DNA of 64,000 bases from Sunxiuqinia sp965230765. Lineage in GTDB: Bacteria; Bacteroidota; Bacteroidia; Bacteroidales; Prolixibacteraceae. The stretch spans positions 2,294,001 to 2,358,000 of the forward strand of contig CBDDLR010000001.1 of the NCBI GenBank assembly GCA_965230765.1, in the 5' to 3' direction. The translations under genes were made by a program, and so were the position numbers. The notes beneath the pieces were generated by a model that saw only the letters and a program-made list of their open reading frames with translations, searched no databases and was not told the origin of the DNA. This document shows positions 1-8,046 of the stretch, piece by piece (position 1 is the first letter of the stretch; each line of letters opens with the position of its first letter).

Positions 1-383
1 TGGATTACGCAGGTGTTGAGATACCCCTAGAAATGCAGGGAGAATCGTTTCGGAAAATAGTAAGTGGTGAAAGTTCCGATTGGCGCGATGCAATCTACTA
101 CACTTACTACGAATATCCTTCAGTTCACATGGTGAAACGTCATTATGGAGTTCGTACCGATCGGTATAAGCTAATGCACTTTTACTTCGATATTGATGAG
201 TGGGAAATGTATGATTTGGAGCTTGATCCACAAGAAATGAAGAACATTTACGATGACCCGGAATATGCAGAAGTGAAGGAGATGATGCATAAAAAGCTTC
301 AGGAACTGAGAGAAAAGTATGGTGATAGTGATGAAAATGATCAGCGCTTTTTGAAAGAATACCTGGAGGTAGTTGCTATTTGA
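1..383 (+). CDS. Sulfatase, C-terminal part (gene starts before the window)
   Basis: The reading frame is open from the first bases of the window, so this is the 3' end of a longer gene and not a small protein. The visible part holds the C-terminal subdomain of formylglycine-dependent sulfatases: a YYTYYEYP stretch, then HYGVRTDRYKL, then YDLELDPQEMKN(I/V)Y, the usual order in the N-sulfoglucosamine sulfohydrolase / N-acetylglucosamine-6-sulfatase-like branch (S1 family). The catalytic CxPSR region would lie upstream and is not seen. Such enzymes are normally exported and remove sulfate from algal or host glycans, which suits a marine Bacteroidota. The substrate cannot be told from this fragment. 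Confidence 0.85.
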   Translation, partial: DYAGVEIPLEMQGESFRKIVSGESSDWRDAIYYTYYEYPSVHMVKRHYGVRTDRYKLMHFYFDIDEWEMYDLELDPQEMKNIYDDPEYAEVKEMMHKKLQELREKYGDSDENDQRFLKEYLEVVAI

Positions 384-470
384 TTCCTTAACAATAATGA
401 TCTTTTCTGTGATTATTAATTGTATATAAAAGTAAGATTAGTATATTGTACAATCCGGTTTTTAAAATGG

Positions 471-875
471 GTGGAAGTGGATAAAAATAAAAAAAACATC
501 GAAAAACTTAAGGGTTTAAAGATATTAGTTGCTGAGGATGAGCAGTATAACTTTATTTTTCTTAGAGAGATTTTGAGCGAATATAAAGTGGAAGTAATTC
601 GGGCAAACAACGGATTACATGCGGTTAAACTTTGTAATGAGCATCCTGAAGTTGATTTGGTATTAATGGATATCCGGATGCCTGTAATGGACGGATTGGA
701 AGCAACGAAAAAAATTAAAGAGACGTTCCCTAAATTACCCGTGATTGCCCAAACAGCTTTTGCACTTGAATCGGATCGGAAAATGGCTATGAATGAAGGT
801 TGCGATGATTATATTGCTAAGCCAATCCGCAGAAATGATTTGGTTTCAAAAATTATTGACAACCTGAAATTGTAG
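471..875 (+). CDS. Single-domain response regulator (receiver only)
   Basis: A stand-alone CheY-like receiver domain. It shows the acidic pair (AEDE), the phospho-acceptor Asp in LMDIRMPVMDG, the conserved Thr in the AQTAFA strand and the Lys in YIAKPI; there is no output domain. The sequence resembles receivers at the C-terminus of hybrid histidine kinases, so it may act as a phosphorelay intermediate or bind a partner. No kinase is next to it. The start is uncertain: the frame opens at a TTG at 420, but residues before the GTG at 471 look unlike the family, so 471 (or the GTG at 477) is preferred. A strong bidirectional terminator follows. Confidence 0.8.
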   Translation: MEVDKNKKNIEKLKGLKILVAEDEQYNFIFLREILSEYKVEVIRANNGLHAVKLCNEHPEVDLVLMDIRMPVMDGLEATKKIKETFPKLPVIAQTAFALESDRKMAMNEGCDDYIAKPIRRNDLVSKIIDNLKL

Positions 876-911
876 TTTCTACCTCAAAATCTCAAACTGT
901 TATTACATCAT

Positions 912-950
912 AAAAAAGCCGTTTCAGAATTTCTGAAACGGCTTTAGTTT
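912..950. terminator. Bidirectional Rho-independent terminator
   Basis: A perfect 15-bp inverted repeat (915-929 with 931-945, core AAAGCCGTTTCAG) is flanked by A-runs on the left and T-runs on the right. It can therefore end both the plus-strand response regulator transcript and the minus-strand ppdK transcript, which converge here. Confidence 0.88.
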
Positions 951-965
951 TATCGTATAAGATAA

Positions 966-3686
966 TTAGTTCTTGTGTATAATGTTTGCCTGAGCAGCAG
1001 CAACACGTGCAATTGGAACACGGAATGGAGAACATGAAACGTAATCCAATCCAGCCCTGTGGCAGAAATCTACTGAAGATGGCTCACCACCATGCTCACC
1101 ACAAATACCTAATTTGATATCTGAACGTGTAGATCTACCTCTTTCAACAGCAAATTCAACCAATTGTCCAACACCAGTTTGATCCAATGCTTCGAATGGA
1201 TCTTGCTTTAAGATGCCTTTTTCAATGTAAACAGGTAAGAATTTACCAGCGTCGTCACGTGAATAACCGAAAGTCATCTGCGTAAGGTCATTCGTACCGA
1301 ATGAGAAGAACTCAGCAACTTCAGCAACTTCATTGGCAGTTAATGCAGCACGTGGAATTTCAATCATTGTTCCAACCAAATAATCAACTTCAATACCTTT
1401 TTCTTCCATCACTTTCGTTGCAACGGAACGAATTATTTCTTCCTGAAGTTTCAACTCTTTTACAGTACCGATAAGCGGAACCATAATTTCAGGTTTTGGG
1501 TCGAATCCTTCTTTCTTCAAGTCACAAGCAGCTTCAATGATTGCGCGAGCTTGAGTTTCTGTAATTTCAGGATAAGTATTACCCAGGCGGCAACCACGGT
1601 GACCTAACATTGGGTTGAATTCGTGTAATCCTTCTACTTTTTCAGTAACTACCTCAACAGGAACGCCTAATTTTTCAGCCATTTCTTTTTGAGCATCCAA
1701 ATCATTTGGAGTAAACTCGTGTAATGGTGGATCCAGTAAGCGAATTGTTACACCAAATCCATTCATTGCTTTAAGGATTCCGTAGAAGTCTTCACGTTGG
1801 ATAGGTAATAATTTAGCCAATGCTTCTTTACGTCCTTCAACATCTTCGGCAAGGATCATTTCACGCATTTTCCAAATACGGTCACCTTCGAAGAACATAT
1901 GTTCTGTACGGCAGAGACCAATACCTTTTGCACCAAATTCGCGAGCTGTTTGTGCATCTGCCGGAGAATCAGCATTTGTACGAACATACATTTTTGTATT
2001 GTTTTCAGCCCAGTCCATTACTTTACCAAAGTCACCGTCAAGTGATGGGGTAATTGTAGCAACTTCGCCATCGTATACTTCACCGGTTGAACCATTCAGT
2101 GAAATGAAATCACCTTCGTTATATTCTTTATCACCAATTTTCATTGATGTCATAGTTACAGTAATACCAGCAGCAGAAGAAACACAGCATTTTCCCATAC
2201 CACGTGCAACAACAGCAGCGTGAGATGTCATACCACCACGTTCGGTAAGGATACCTTCAGCAGCATACATACCCGCTAAGTCTTCTGGAGAAGTTTCGCG
2301 ACGTACCAAAATTACTTTCTTACCTTCAGCAGCTAATTCTTCAGCTCTTTCAGCAGAGAAAGCACAAATACCTGTAGCAGCACCCGGAGATGCAGGAAGT
2401 CCTTTGCTTAGCACTGTGGCACCAGCAATAGCTTCTTTATCGAATACTGGGTGCAATAATTCATCTAATTTGTTAGGCTCTTGACGCAACAATGCAGTTC
2501 TTTCGTCAATCAATCCTTCCTCTAACATGTCAACAGCCATTTTTACCATGGCAGCACCAGTCCGTTTTCCGTTACGTGTTTGCAGCATCCAAAGTTTACT
2601 ATCCTGAATAGTGAACTCCATGTCTTGCATATCTTTGTAGTGGTCTTCTAGTTTTTGCTGAATGTCATTCAATTCTGCATAAACTTCAGGCATAGCTTCT
2701 TCCAATGAAGGGAAAGTTGCTTTGCGATCTTCTTCCGAAGTACCGTTGCGCTCTGCCCAACGACGAGAACCTACTAACGTAATTTCTTGAGGAGTACGAA
2801 CACCGGCAACAACGTCTTCTCCCTGTGCGTTGATCAAATACTCACCATTGAAAAGATTTTCACCTGTTGCAGCGTCACGAGAGAAGCAAACACCAGTACC
2901 TGAGGTATCGCCCATGTTCCCGTAAACCATAGCTTGTACGTTTACCGCTGTACCCCATTCTTCAGGAATTTGTTCTTTTTGGCGATAAAGGATTGCGCGT
3001 GGTGTATTCCATGAATCAAATACAGCACATACAGCACCCCAAAGCTGATCCCAAGGATTTGTTGGGAAATCTTTACCAGCTTTTTCTTTTACAATTGCTT
3101 TGTATTCTTCTACAATTCCTTTCAGGTCTTCAGCTGAAATTTCAGCATCGGTTTTATATCCTTTCTCTTCTTTTACACGATCTAAAACTTCTTCAAATGG
3201 ATCATATTCGCCTTCTTCAGCTTCAACTCCCATTACAACATCACCATACATTTGAATAAAACGACGGTATGAATCGTAAGCAAATTGTTCGTTGCCTGAT
3301 TTCTCAGCTAAGATTTTTACAGCATCGTCATTCATCCCAAGGTTAAGTACAGTATTCATCATACCTGGCATAGAAACCCGGGCTCCTGAACGAACAGAAA
3401 GCATTAAAGGAAAAGCTTCCCCTTTTGTGCCGAATTTAGCATTCATTGCCACTTCTGTGTCAGCAATCGCTTTTTCCACGTCGCTTTTCAACATGTCAAT
3501 TACTGCATCTTTCCCCAGCTTGTTGTAAGCAGTACAAACTTCAGTTGTAATAGTGAATCCGGCAGGAACTGGAACACCAATAAGGTTCATTTCAGCAAGG
3601 TTGGCACCTTTACCTCCAAGTAAGTTTTTCATGTCGGCTTTACCTTCAGCCTTACCGTTCCCGAATGTATAAACGTACTTTGTCAT
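966..3686 (-). CDS. ppdK: Pyruvate, phosphate dikinase
   Basis: Interconverts pyruvate + ATP + Pi and PEP + AMP + PPi in the cytosol. At 906 aa it has the full family length. Order of domains: N-terminal ATP-grasp nucleotide-binding domain starting at the GGKGANLAEM loop; the swivelling phosphohistidine domain with GGMTSHAAVVARGMG, catalytic His489; the C-terminal TIM-barrel PEP/pyruvate domain with GICGEHGGEP, catalytic Cys862. All key residues are present. A Bacteroidota-type -7 element (TACTTTTG) can be read on the minus strand at 3740-3747, about 55 nt before the start; I see no matching -33 box. With korAB and the decarboxylase operon in the same window it fits a fermentative or gluconeogenic PEP-pyruvate node. 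Confidence 0.97.
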   Translation of the reverse strand: MTKYVYTFGNGKAEGKADMKNLLGGKGANLAEMNLIGVPVPAGFTITTEVCTAYNKLGKDAVIDMLKSDVEKAIADTEVAMNAKFGTKGEAFPLMLSVRSGARVSMPGMMNTVLNLGMNDDAVKILAEKSGNEQFAYDSYRRFIQMYGDVVMGVEAEEGEYDPFEEVLDRVKEEKGYKTDAEISAEDLKGIVEEYKAIVKEKAGKDFPTNPWDQLWGAVCAVFDSWNTPRAILYRQKEQIPEEWGTAVNVQAMVYGNMGDTSGTGVCFSRDAATGENLFNGEYLINAQGEDVVAGVRTPQEITLVGSRRWAERNGTSEEDRKATFPSLEEAMPEVYAELNDIQQKLEDHYKDMQDMEFTIQDSKLWMLQTRNGKRTGAAMVKMAVDMLEEGLIDERTALLRQEPNKLDELLHPVFDKEAIAGATVLSKGLPASPGAATGICAFSAERAEELAAEGKKVILVRRETSPEDLAGMYAAEGILTERGGMTSHAAVVARGMGKCCVSSAAGITVTMTSMKIGDKEYNEGDFISLNGSTGEVYDGEVATITPSLDGDFGKVMDWAENNTKMYVRTNADSPADAQTAREFGAKGIGLCRTEHMFFEGDRIWKMREMILAEDVEGRKEALAKLLPIQREDFYGILKAMNGFGVTIRLLDPPLHEFTPNDLDAQKEMAEKLGVPVEVVTEKVEGLHEFNPMLGHRGCRLGNTYPEITETQARAIIEAACDLKKEGFDPKPEIMVPLIGTVKELKLQEEIIRSVATKVMEEKGIEVDYLVGTMIEIPRAALTANEVAEVAEFFSFGTNDLTQMTFGYSRDDAGKFLPVYIEKGILKQDPFEALDQTGVGQLVEFAVERGRSTRSDIKLGICGEHGGEPSSVDFCHRAGLDYVSCSPFRVPIARVAAAQANIIHKN

Positions 3687-3965
3687 AAGTGTTTTTTATT
3701 GATTAATTTTAATTGTATGTTGTTTCAATTTTGCGTGCACAAAAGTAACTATTTTTTGAAATAATCGTTTCTAAGTTTTGTGGTTGCGAACGAATTTTGA
3801 ACACAATTGATGAACAAAACCAGAGCTCGTTAGCAGAAGATTCCAAATATATAAAAATTGATATGAATTGAGGTGATTTGAACTTTTAATTATCAAAGAA
3901 TTAACATCAAAAAAAATCTTAACATTTATTAACGTTGCTTTGGGCTTCTTAACTCTTTATCACCG

Positions 3966-4065
3966 TATTTTTGTAATGTGATAGTTCACTAATAAGACAA
4001 TTTTTTTCATAGAGATAGGTTTGGTTAAGTTTTGAGAAAGGGTGGTAGTTGGCCATCCTTTTTTT
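3966..4065 (+). ncRNA. Possible small RNA (promoter-like box to terminator)
   Basis: A TATTTTTG box (3966-3973, matching TAnnTTTG) has a TTTG at 3939-3942, but the 23-nt spacer is longer than the usual 19-21. About 85 nt downstream is a 9-bp hairpin (4037-4045 with 4053-4061) followed by seven T residues. No open reading frame lies between them, so a short untranslated transcript is the simplest reading. I do not recognise a known RNA family. Transcription is inferred only. Confidence 0.3.
4037..4065 (+). terminator. Rho-independent terminator in intergenic region
   Basis: Stem AAAGGGTGG / CCATCCTTT with one G-T pair and a 7-nt loop, followed by a T-run on the plus strand. No plus-strand gene lies upstream within 3 kb, so it must end some other transcript, perhaps a small RNA. 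Confidence 0.6.
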
Positions 4066-4175
4066 GTGCCTTTTTTTCTGAAATCCCTCAAGGATTAGGC
4101 TCTGTTAAATCTGTAATATGCATTTTAAAATGAAGTTCTAGTACATCACTTGTATTTGAAGGGTTATATAACAAA

Positions 4176-4264
4176 GGACTAAAGTCCCAGATGTGTCGGC
4201 TGTTCAATTGTCCGAGGCTTAAGCCTCGGGTAAAGTAAGGCTTGATTTTCTTTGGCTTTAGCCC
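4176..4264. repeat. REP-like cluster of three short palindromes
   Basis: Three hairpins stand in a row: GGACTAAAGTCC (4176-4187), the perfect 18-bp palindrome CCGAGGCTTAAGCCTCGG (4212-4229) and GGCTTTAGCC (4254-4263). All contain a CTTAAG/CTAAAG/CTTTAG centre flanked by complementary G/C blocks. This is the pattern of intergenic REP/BIME-like elements mobilised by REP-associated tyrosine transposases. No transposase is in the window. Confidence 0.5.
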
Positions 4265-4316
4265 TTAATAAATCGGTAGTAAAAAAATAATTAATTTTAA
4301 GGAGTCGTATATGTCT

Positions 4317-5432
4317 TTAAATTTTTATCTGCTCAAAAATTTCCTTTAAAACAGATTCTTCTTTTTCCCAGCACAGTTCCTTTGACGCAGTTTCCAGATT
4401 CCCTTTCCATGTTTTTCGCAGATCAGCATTTGTCAGTGCTTCGGTTATTTGATTAGACATGGTTTCTGGTTCGTGCTTTTCAAGAATCATCCCAATTTGA
4501 TAATCTTCAACAACCTTTTTCATTTCAGGTAAGTTGCTGACCAATACTGGGACTTCTTGCTGGATGTAATCAAACAGTTTGTTGGGCAAGGCGAACCTGT
4601 AGTTTAAGCCTAAATCTTCCTCAATGGATAATCCCAAATCAGCCTGAGCTGTAATGTATTTCATTTCTTCAAATGGGAATTTCCCCAAAAACGAAACCTT
4701 TTCATCCAGGTTCAGGCTTCTTGTAAGTTTTTTTAATTGATTGGAAATATCCCCATCGCCGGCAATTACCAAATGGGCATCGTCAACATACTGCATTGAT
4801 TTTATGGCACATTCCAACCCACGGCCAATATTTAAAGCCCCCTGGTACAGGATGATCTTTTTACCTCCAAAATCAATTTTATTTTGGGTGGGAATATTCG
4901 TATGCTCATTCTTGAAAGGTAAATTGCGCACCACCTGAAAATCAGTACCGTATTTTTTCTGATATATTTGTGCAATTGATCCACAAACGGTATATGCATA
5001 GTTCAGCTCTGGAACTATCATTTGCTCCAAACGTTCCCATATCTTTTTTGTTGTTGGTCGGTTTATGAGTTCCGGTACTTCCGTGAAATATTCGTGGCTG
5101 TCGTAAACAATAGGAATGCCTTTAATCTTCGAACAAAGATAATTTGCCAACAGGGTATCTAAATCGTTAGAAAGGAGAATGTCAATTTTTGAAAATAAAA
5201 GTAAAAAGAAAAGCCTGAAATTGTATTCGAGATAAAAAGCTGGTCCGTGCGTGAAAATAAGCTTCATTCTTTTTGTTGTGTACGGCCGATTGTTGATGGG
5301 TTGACTTTTAGGTAACTTTCTGCCAATCAGGGTTACCTGGTAGCCTAACTTTTGCAGGCTAACTGCAACCTTGTGTACACGGTTGTCTGTAACAAGATCG
5401 TTAATGACTGAGATGTAAATTTGTTTGGTCAT
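4317..5432 (-). CDS. Glycosyltransferase, GT4-like
   Basis: A GT-B fold sugar transferase of 371 aa. The N-terminal half has the family opening (ISVINDLVTDNRVHKVA) and LLSNDLDTLLA. The C-terminal nucleotide-sugar binding half starts at ILYQGALNIGRGLE and continues with LVIAGDGD, then the acceptor-proximal E-containing loop near LGLSIEEDLGLNYRFALPNKLFDY. It probably uses a nucleotide-activated sugar to build cell-surface polysaccharide or a glycolipid; donor and acceptor cannot be deduced. It is a lone minus-strand gene, divergent from murB with 66 bp between the starts. No polysaccharide cluster surrounds it. Confidence 0.85.
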   Translation of the reverse strand: MTKQIYISVINDLVTDNRVHKVAVSLQKLGYQVTLIGRKLPKSQPINNRPYTTKRMKLIFTHGPAFYLEYNFRLFFLLLFSKIDILLSNDLDTLLANYLCSKIKGIPIVYDSHEYFTEVPELINRPTTKKIWERLEQMIVPELNYAYTVCGSIAQIYQKKYGTDFQVVRNLPFKNEHTNIPTQNKIDFGGKKIILYQGALNIGRGLECAIKSMQYVDDAHLVIAGDGDISNQLKKLTRSLNLDEKVSFLGKFPFEEMKYITAQADLGLSIEEDLGLNYRFALPNKLFDYIQQEVPVLVSNLPEMKKVVEDYQIGMILEKHEPETMSNQITEALTNADLRKTWKGNLETASKELCWEKEESVLKEIFEQIKI

Positions 5433-5475
5433 ATTCTCAATTCAACAAAATAAACGAAAAAGCCGAAGCTTCTAT

Positions 5476-5483
5476 TATCTTTG
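5476..5483 (+). promoter_or_regulatory. Bacteroidota -7 element before murB
   Basis: TATCTTTG matches the TAnnTTTG consensus. It sits 15 nt before the murB ATG at 5499, so the transcript would have a leader of only a few nucleotides. It also argues against an upstream TTG start at 5481, which would lie inside the box. No good -33 TTTG is seen. Confidence 0.45.
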
Positions 5484-5498
5484 GCAAAAAAAACATCG

Positions 5499-6515
5499 AT
5501 GATCCGATTCCATGAAGGGTATTCCCTGAAGAACTACAATACATTTAATATTGAAGCAAAAGCCAGGTATTTTTTTGAGTTCACTGAACTTGAAGATGTG
5601 CAACAATTTTTTGAAGCCAATGAAGAGGCCTCAAAACTTCCCGTGATGATTCTTGGAGGAGGCAGTAACTTGCTATTTGTAAAAGATTTTGATGGATTGG
5701 TGGTTCATGCAAATGTTCCGGGTGTTCAGCTTGTTAATGAAGATCGTAATCATGTTTGGCTTGAAGTAGGTGCAGGTGAAGAATGGGATCGGTTTGTAGA
5801 ATATTGCGTTACTCAAGAGTATTACGGTATTGAGAACCTTTCGCTAATTCCAGGTAAGGTTGGGGCAGCTCCGGTGCAGAACATTGGGGCCTATGGTGTT
5901 GAGGTTTGTGATTTTGTGGAGACAGTAAAAGGCTTTGACCTGAAAACGAAAGAAGAATGCCATATTCCCGCTGCTGAATGTAGCTTTGCATACCGCGACA
6001 GCATTTTTAAACAAGAGTTGAAAAACAGGTTTGTAGTTTGCTCTGTTGTATTTCGCCTGGATAAATTTCCAAATTTCAAATTGGATTATGGACACTTAAA
6101 AACCGAAGTTGAAAAATTGGGTGAGGTGAATGTCCACAATATCCGGAAGGCAGTCGTTGATATTCGTGAATCGAAATTGCCCGATACCAAGCTGATTGGA
6201 AATGGGGGAAGCTTTTTTAAAAACCCGGTTATTTCAAGAGAATTAGCAGATAAGCTAACTACCCTGTATGAAAATATGCCAACATACCCTACTGATGGAG
6301 AAGGCATAAAAGTGGCAGCTGGTTGGCTCATTGAGCAATGCGGATGGAAAGGATACCGTGAAGGCGATGCCGGGGTACACGATAAGCAGGCACTGGTTTT
6401 GGTAAACCATGGCGGTGCAAGTGGAGAGCAAATCTTTCAGCTTTGCGAGAAAATAAAACAATCCGTTCATCAGAAATTCGGGATTGAACTGGAACGTGAA
6501 GTGAACGTGATTTAG
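5499..6515 (+). CDS. murB: UDP-N-acetylmuramate dehydrogenase
   Basis: Reduces UDP-N-acetylenolpyruvoylglucosamine to UDP-MurNAc with NADPH and FAD, the second committed step of peptidoglycan synthesis. The FAD-binding domain is marked by GGGSNLLF (residues 53-60) and the SLIPGKVGAAPVQNIGAYG block. The substrate domain has YRDSIF and the GNGGSFFKNP motif with the proton-donating Ser238. The length of 338 aa fits the E. coli-type (type I) enzyme. I chose the ATG at 5499 because the protein then begins like the family (IRFHEGYSLKNYNTF) and because a -7 box overlaps the earlier TTG. Confidence 0.96.
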   Translation: MIRFHEGYSLKNYNTFNIEAKARYFFEFTELEDVQQFFEANEEASKLPVMILGGGSNLLFVKDFDGLVVHANVPGVQLVNEDRNHVWLEVGAGEEWDRFVEYCVTQEYYGIENLSLIPGKVGAAPVQNIGAYGVEVCDFVETVKGFDLKTKEECHIPAAECSFAYRDSIFKQELKNRFVVCSVVFRLDKFPNFKLDYGHLKTEVEKLGEVNVHNIRKAVVDIRESKLPDTKLIGNGGSFFKNPVISRELADKLTTLYENMPTYPTDGEGIKVAAGWLIEQCGWKGYREGDAGVHDKQALVLVNHGGASGEQIFQLCEKIKQSVHQKFGIELEREVNVI

Positions 6516-6575
6516 TTTTGATGAATTTAATTTTCTAACAACATAAATAAATTCACCTTGTTGTATCTTTAAATT

Positions 6576-7229
6576 ATGAAAAAGGAGCAGCTTAGATATT
6601 GTTATTTTCTGATCGAGTTTATCCTGTTCTTTTTTGGGGTGCCATTATTGCTTCTTTTCGAAGGTGATATTATTCACCCAAGTTCGGTTCTTTTACCATT
6701 TTTGCTTGTCATATTTCTTATCCTGAATTTTACCAAAGGGTTTAAGTGGAAAGAACTTTGGGCTTTTCCAATTAGTTGGAAGCAGTTGTACACGCAAGTA
6801 ATCATTGCCATTGGTGTTTCAATGCTCATGTTGGCCTGGGTGTATTTTTTCGATCGTAAAAACCTGTTTAATTTGCCAAGGGGAAACTGGCGGGTATGGT
6901 TGGCCTTGAGTACTTTTTATCCCATTTTTTCAGCTTATGTGCAGGAGGTCATTTTCAGGACTTTTATTTTTAGGCGTTACCACCGGGTTTTTGGTAATGG
7001 GCGCTTAATGATTATTGCAAGTGCTTTTGTATTTAGTTTTGCCCATATATTTTATTTTCATCCTGTTTCAATGGCGCTGACTTTTCTGCTAGGATTGTAT
7101 CTCGGATGGATTTACCAACGTACACAAAGCGTTTTGTTTGTTGCATTTTTACACGGTATTTATGGCAACATGGTTTTCACTATCGGCCTTGGTCATTACT
7201 TTTGGCTCGATATGTTTAAGTGGTTGTAA
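6576..7229 (+). CDS. CPBP-family intramembrane metalloprotease
   Basis: A multi-spanning membrane protein of 217 aa, about six to seven hydrophobic segments, of the CAAX-protease/bacteriocin-processing (Abi) family. Motif 1 reads QEVIFR (first Glu of the usual EExxxR replaced by Gln, a variant I recall from Bacteroidota members), motif 2 reads FSFAH, and motif 3 reads HGIYGN. These would place the catalytic Glu and metal-binding His in the membrane. The substrate is unknown. It sits 60 bp after murB on the same strand, with TATCTTTA just before it as an imperfect -7 box, so it may have its own promoter. Confidence 0.85.
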   Translation: MKKEQLRYCYFLIEFILFFFGVPLLLLFEGDIIHPSSVLLPFLLVIFLILNFTKGFKWKELWAFPISWKQLYTQVIIAIGVSMLMLAWVYFFDRKNLFNLPRGNWRVWLALSTFYPIFSAYVQEVIFRTFIFRRYHRVFGNGRLMIIASAFVFSFAHIFYFHPVSMALTFLLGLYLGWIYQRTQSVLFVAFLHGIYGNMVFTIGLGHYFWLDMFKWL

Positions 7230-7336
7230 GGTTGACAGAGAGTAGGCAACATAAAACAACCTGCTATTGGTTGTCATTTTTCGCTGAAAGGAGCAGGAGC
7301 AGGGGCAGAGGGCAAAGGGCAAAGAGTACTAAGACA

Positions 7337-7363
7337 ACACGAAACACGAAACACGAAACACGA
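7337..7363. repeat. Short tandem repeat, unit ACACGAA
   Basis: Nearly four head-to-tail copies of a 7-bp unit in the gap between two convergent genes. The preceding bases are also repetitive (GGAGCAGGAGCAG, GGCAAAGGGCAAAG). Probably slippage-prone spacer DNA. Confidence 0.7.
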
Positions 7364-7429
7364 TTGCCAATGGTGGAATACCGATGACCAGTAACTACTT
7401 ATCTTTTGACCAAACGACTCCTTTAAATT

Positions 7430-7951
7430 TCATTTCTTTTTCTTTTTTCTCAATAATTTTAAAAATCCCTTCAAATCAATTCCGGTCATTTCCCTCTCAG
7501 GATTATACGGATTAATTGGTGCTTTAAGCTTTGTGATCCGATACTCTAGTACCATCTCATCAATATTATAAGTAAAATTTTCCAAATTCTCATTCAATAT
7601 TAATCGTCGCTCATTTTCTATTGTCGAGACGGTTCCGATAAGGTACCTTCGTTGTGTTATGTAGAACTTATTTGATTCGGGATTTTTTTTATTTGCATGT
7701 ATTCTTGTTGGCATTAAAGATAGGTGGTTAATCATTAATGAATCGCCTGTTTTAACTTGAATCTTGAAAAATCCATTTTCATTTGTTGTCACGATTTTTG
7801 TATCGCCATAATTTATAACATGTACGTTTTCAACAGGAATTGAGTCTTCAGAAAAGATAAAACCACAGAAGATGAAGCCACTGTCTTTTTCGTTTTGAGC
7901 CGAAACGTTTATGAATAGAAATGAGAGGCAGCTTAGTAGAATTAGCTTCAT
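7430..7951 (-). CDS. Secreted protein with carboxypeptidase-regulatory-like domain
   Basis: A 173-aa exported protein. It has a clear signal peptide (LILLSCLSFLFINVSAQ, cleavage after SAQ), followed by one beta-sandwich of the CarboxypepD_reg-like type: GFIFSEDSIPVENVHVIN, then TTNENGFFKIQVKTGDSLMINHLS. This domain is common at the N-terminus of TonB-dependent receptors and as small free-standing proteins in Bacteroidota, where its role is not defined. The C-terminus is a Lys-rich tail (RKKKKK). Convergent with the CPBP protease; no obvious operon partner. Confidence 0.75.
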   Translation of the reverse strand: MKLILLSCLSFLFINVSAQNEKDSGFIFCGFIFSEDSIPVENVHVINYGDTKIVTTNENGFFKIQVKTGDSLMINHLSLMPTRIHANKKNPESNKFYITQRRYLIGTVSTIENERRLILNENLENFTYNIDEMVLEYRITKLKAPINPYNPEREMTGIDLKGFLKLLRKKKKK

Positions 7952-8046
7952 TCGTTTTTAAACGAATCTAGCCTTTTAATATGTTAAGGTGTTTTAATAG
8001 CTGGTAAGAAAATGAAATGATTGTTAACGAATTGAAATTTTGCTAT

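Larger units (their letters stand above)
3687..4316. other. Gene-free stretch between ppdK and the glycosyltransferase
   Basis: About 630 bp with no convincing coding frame. The left third is AT-rich and carries the ppdK upstream region. The middle holds a plus-strand -7 element and a terminator hairpin (possible small RNA). The right part, about 4176-4264, holds three short palindromes of REP-like type. Confidence 0.6.

Noticed and set aside
5481..5498. TTG start six codons upstream for murB
   Set aside because: It overlaps a TATCTTTG promoter box; the ATG at 5499 fits the family.
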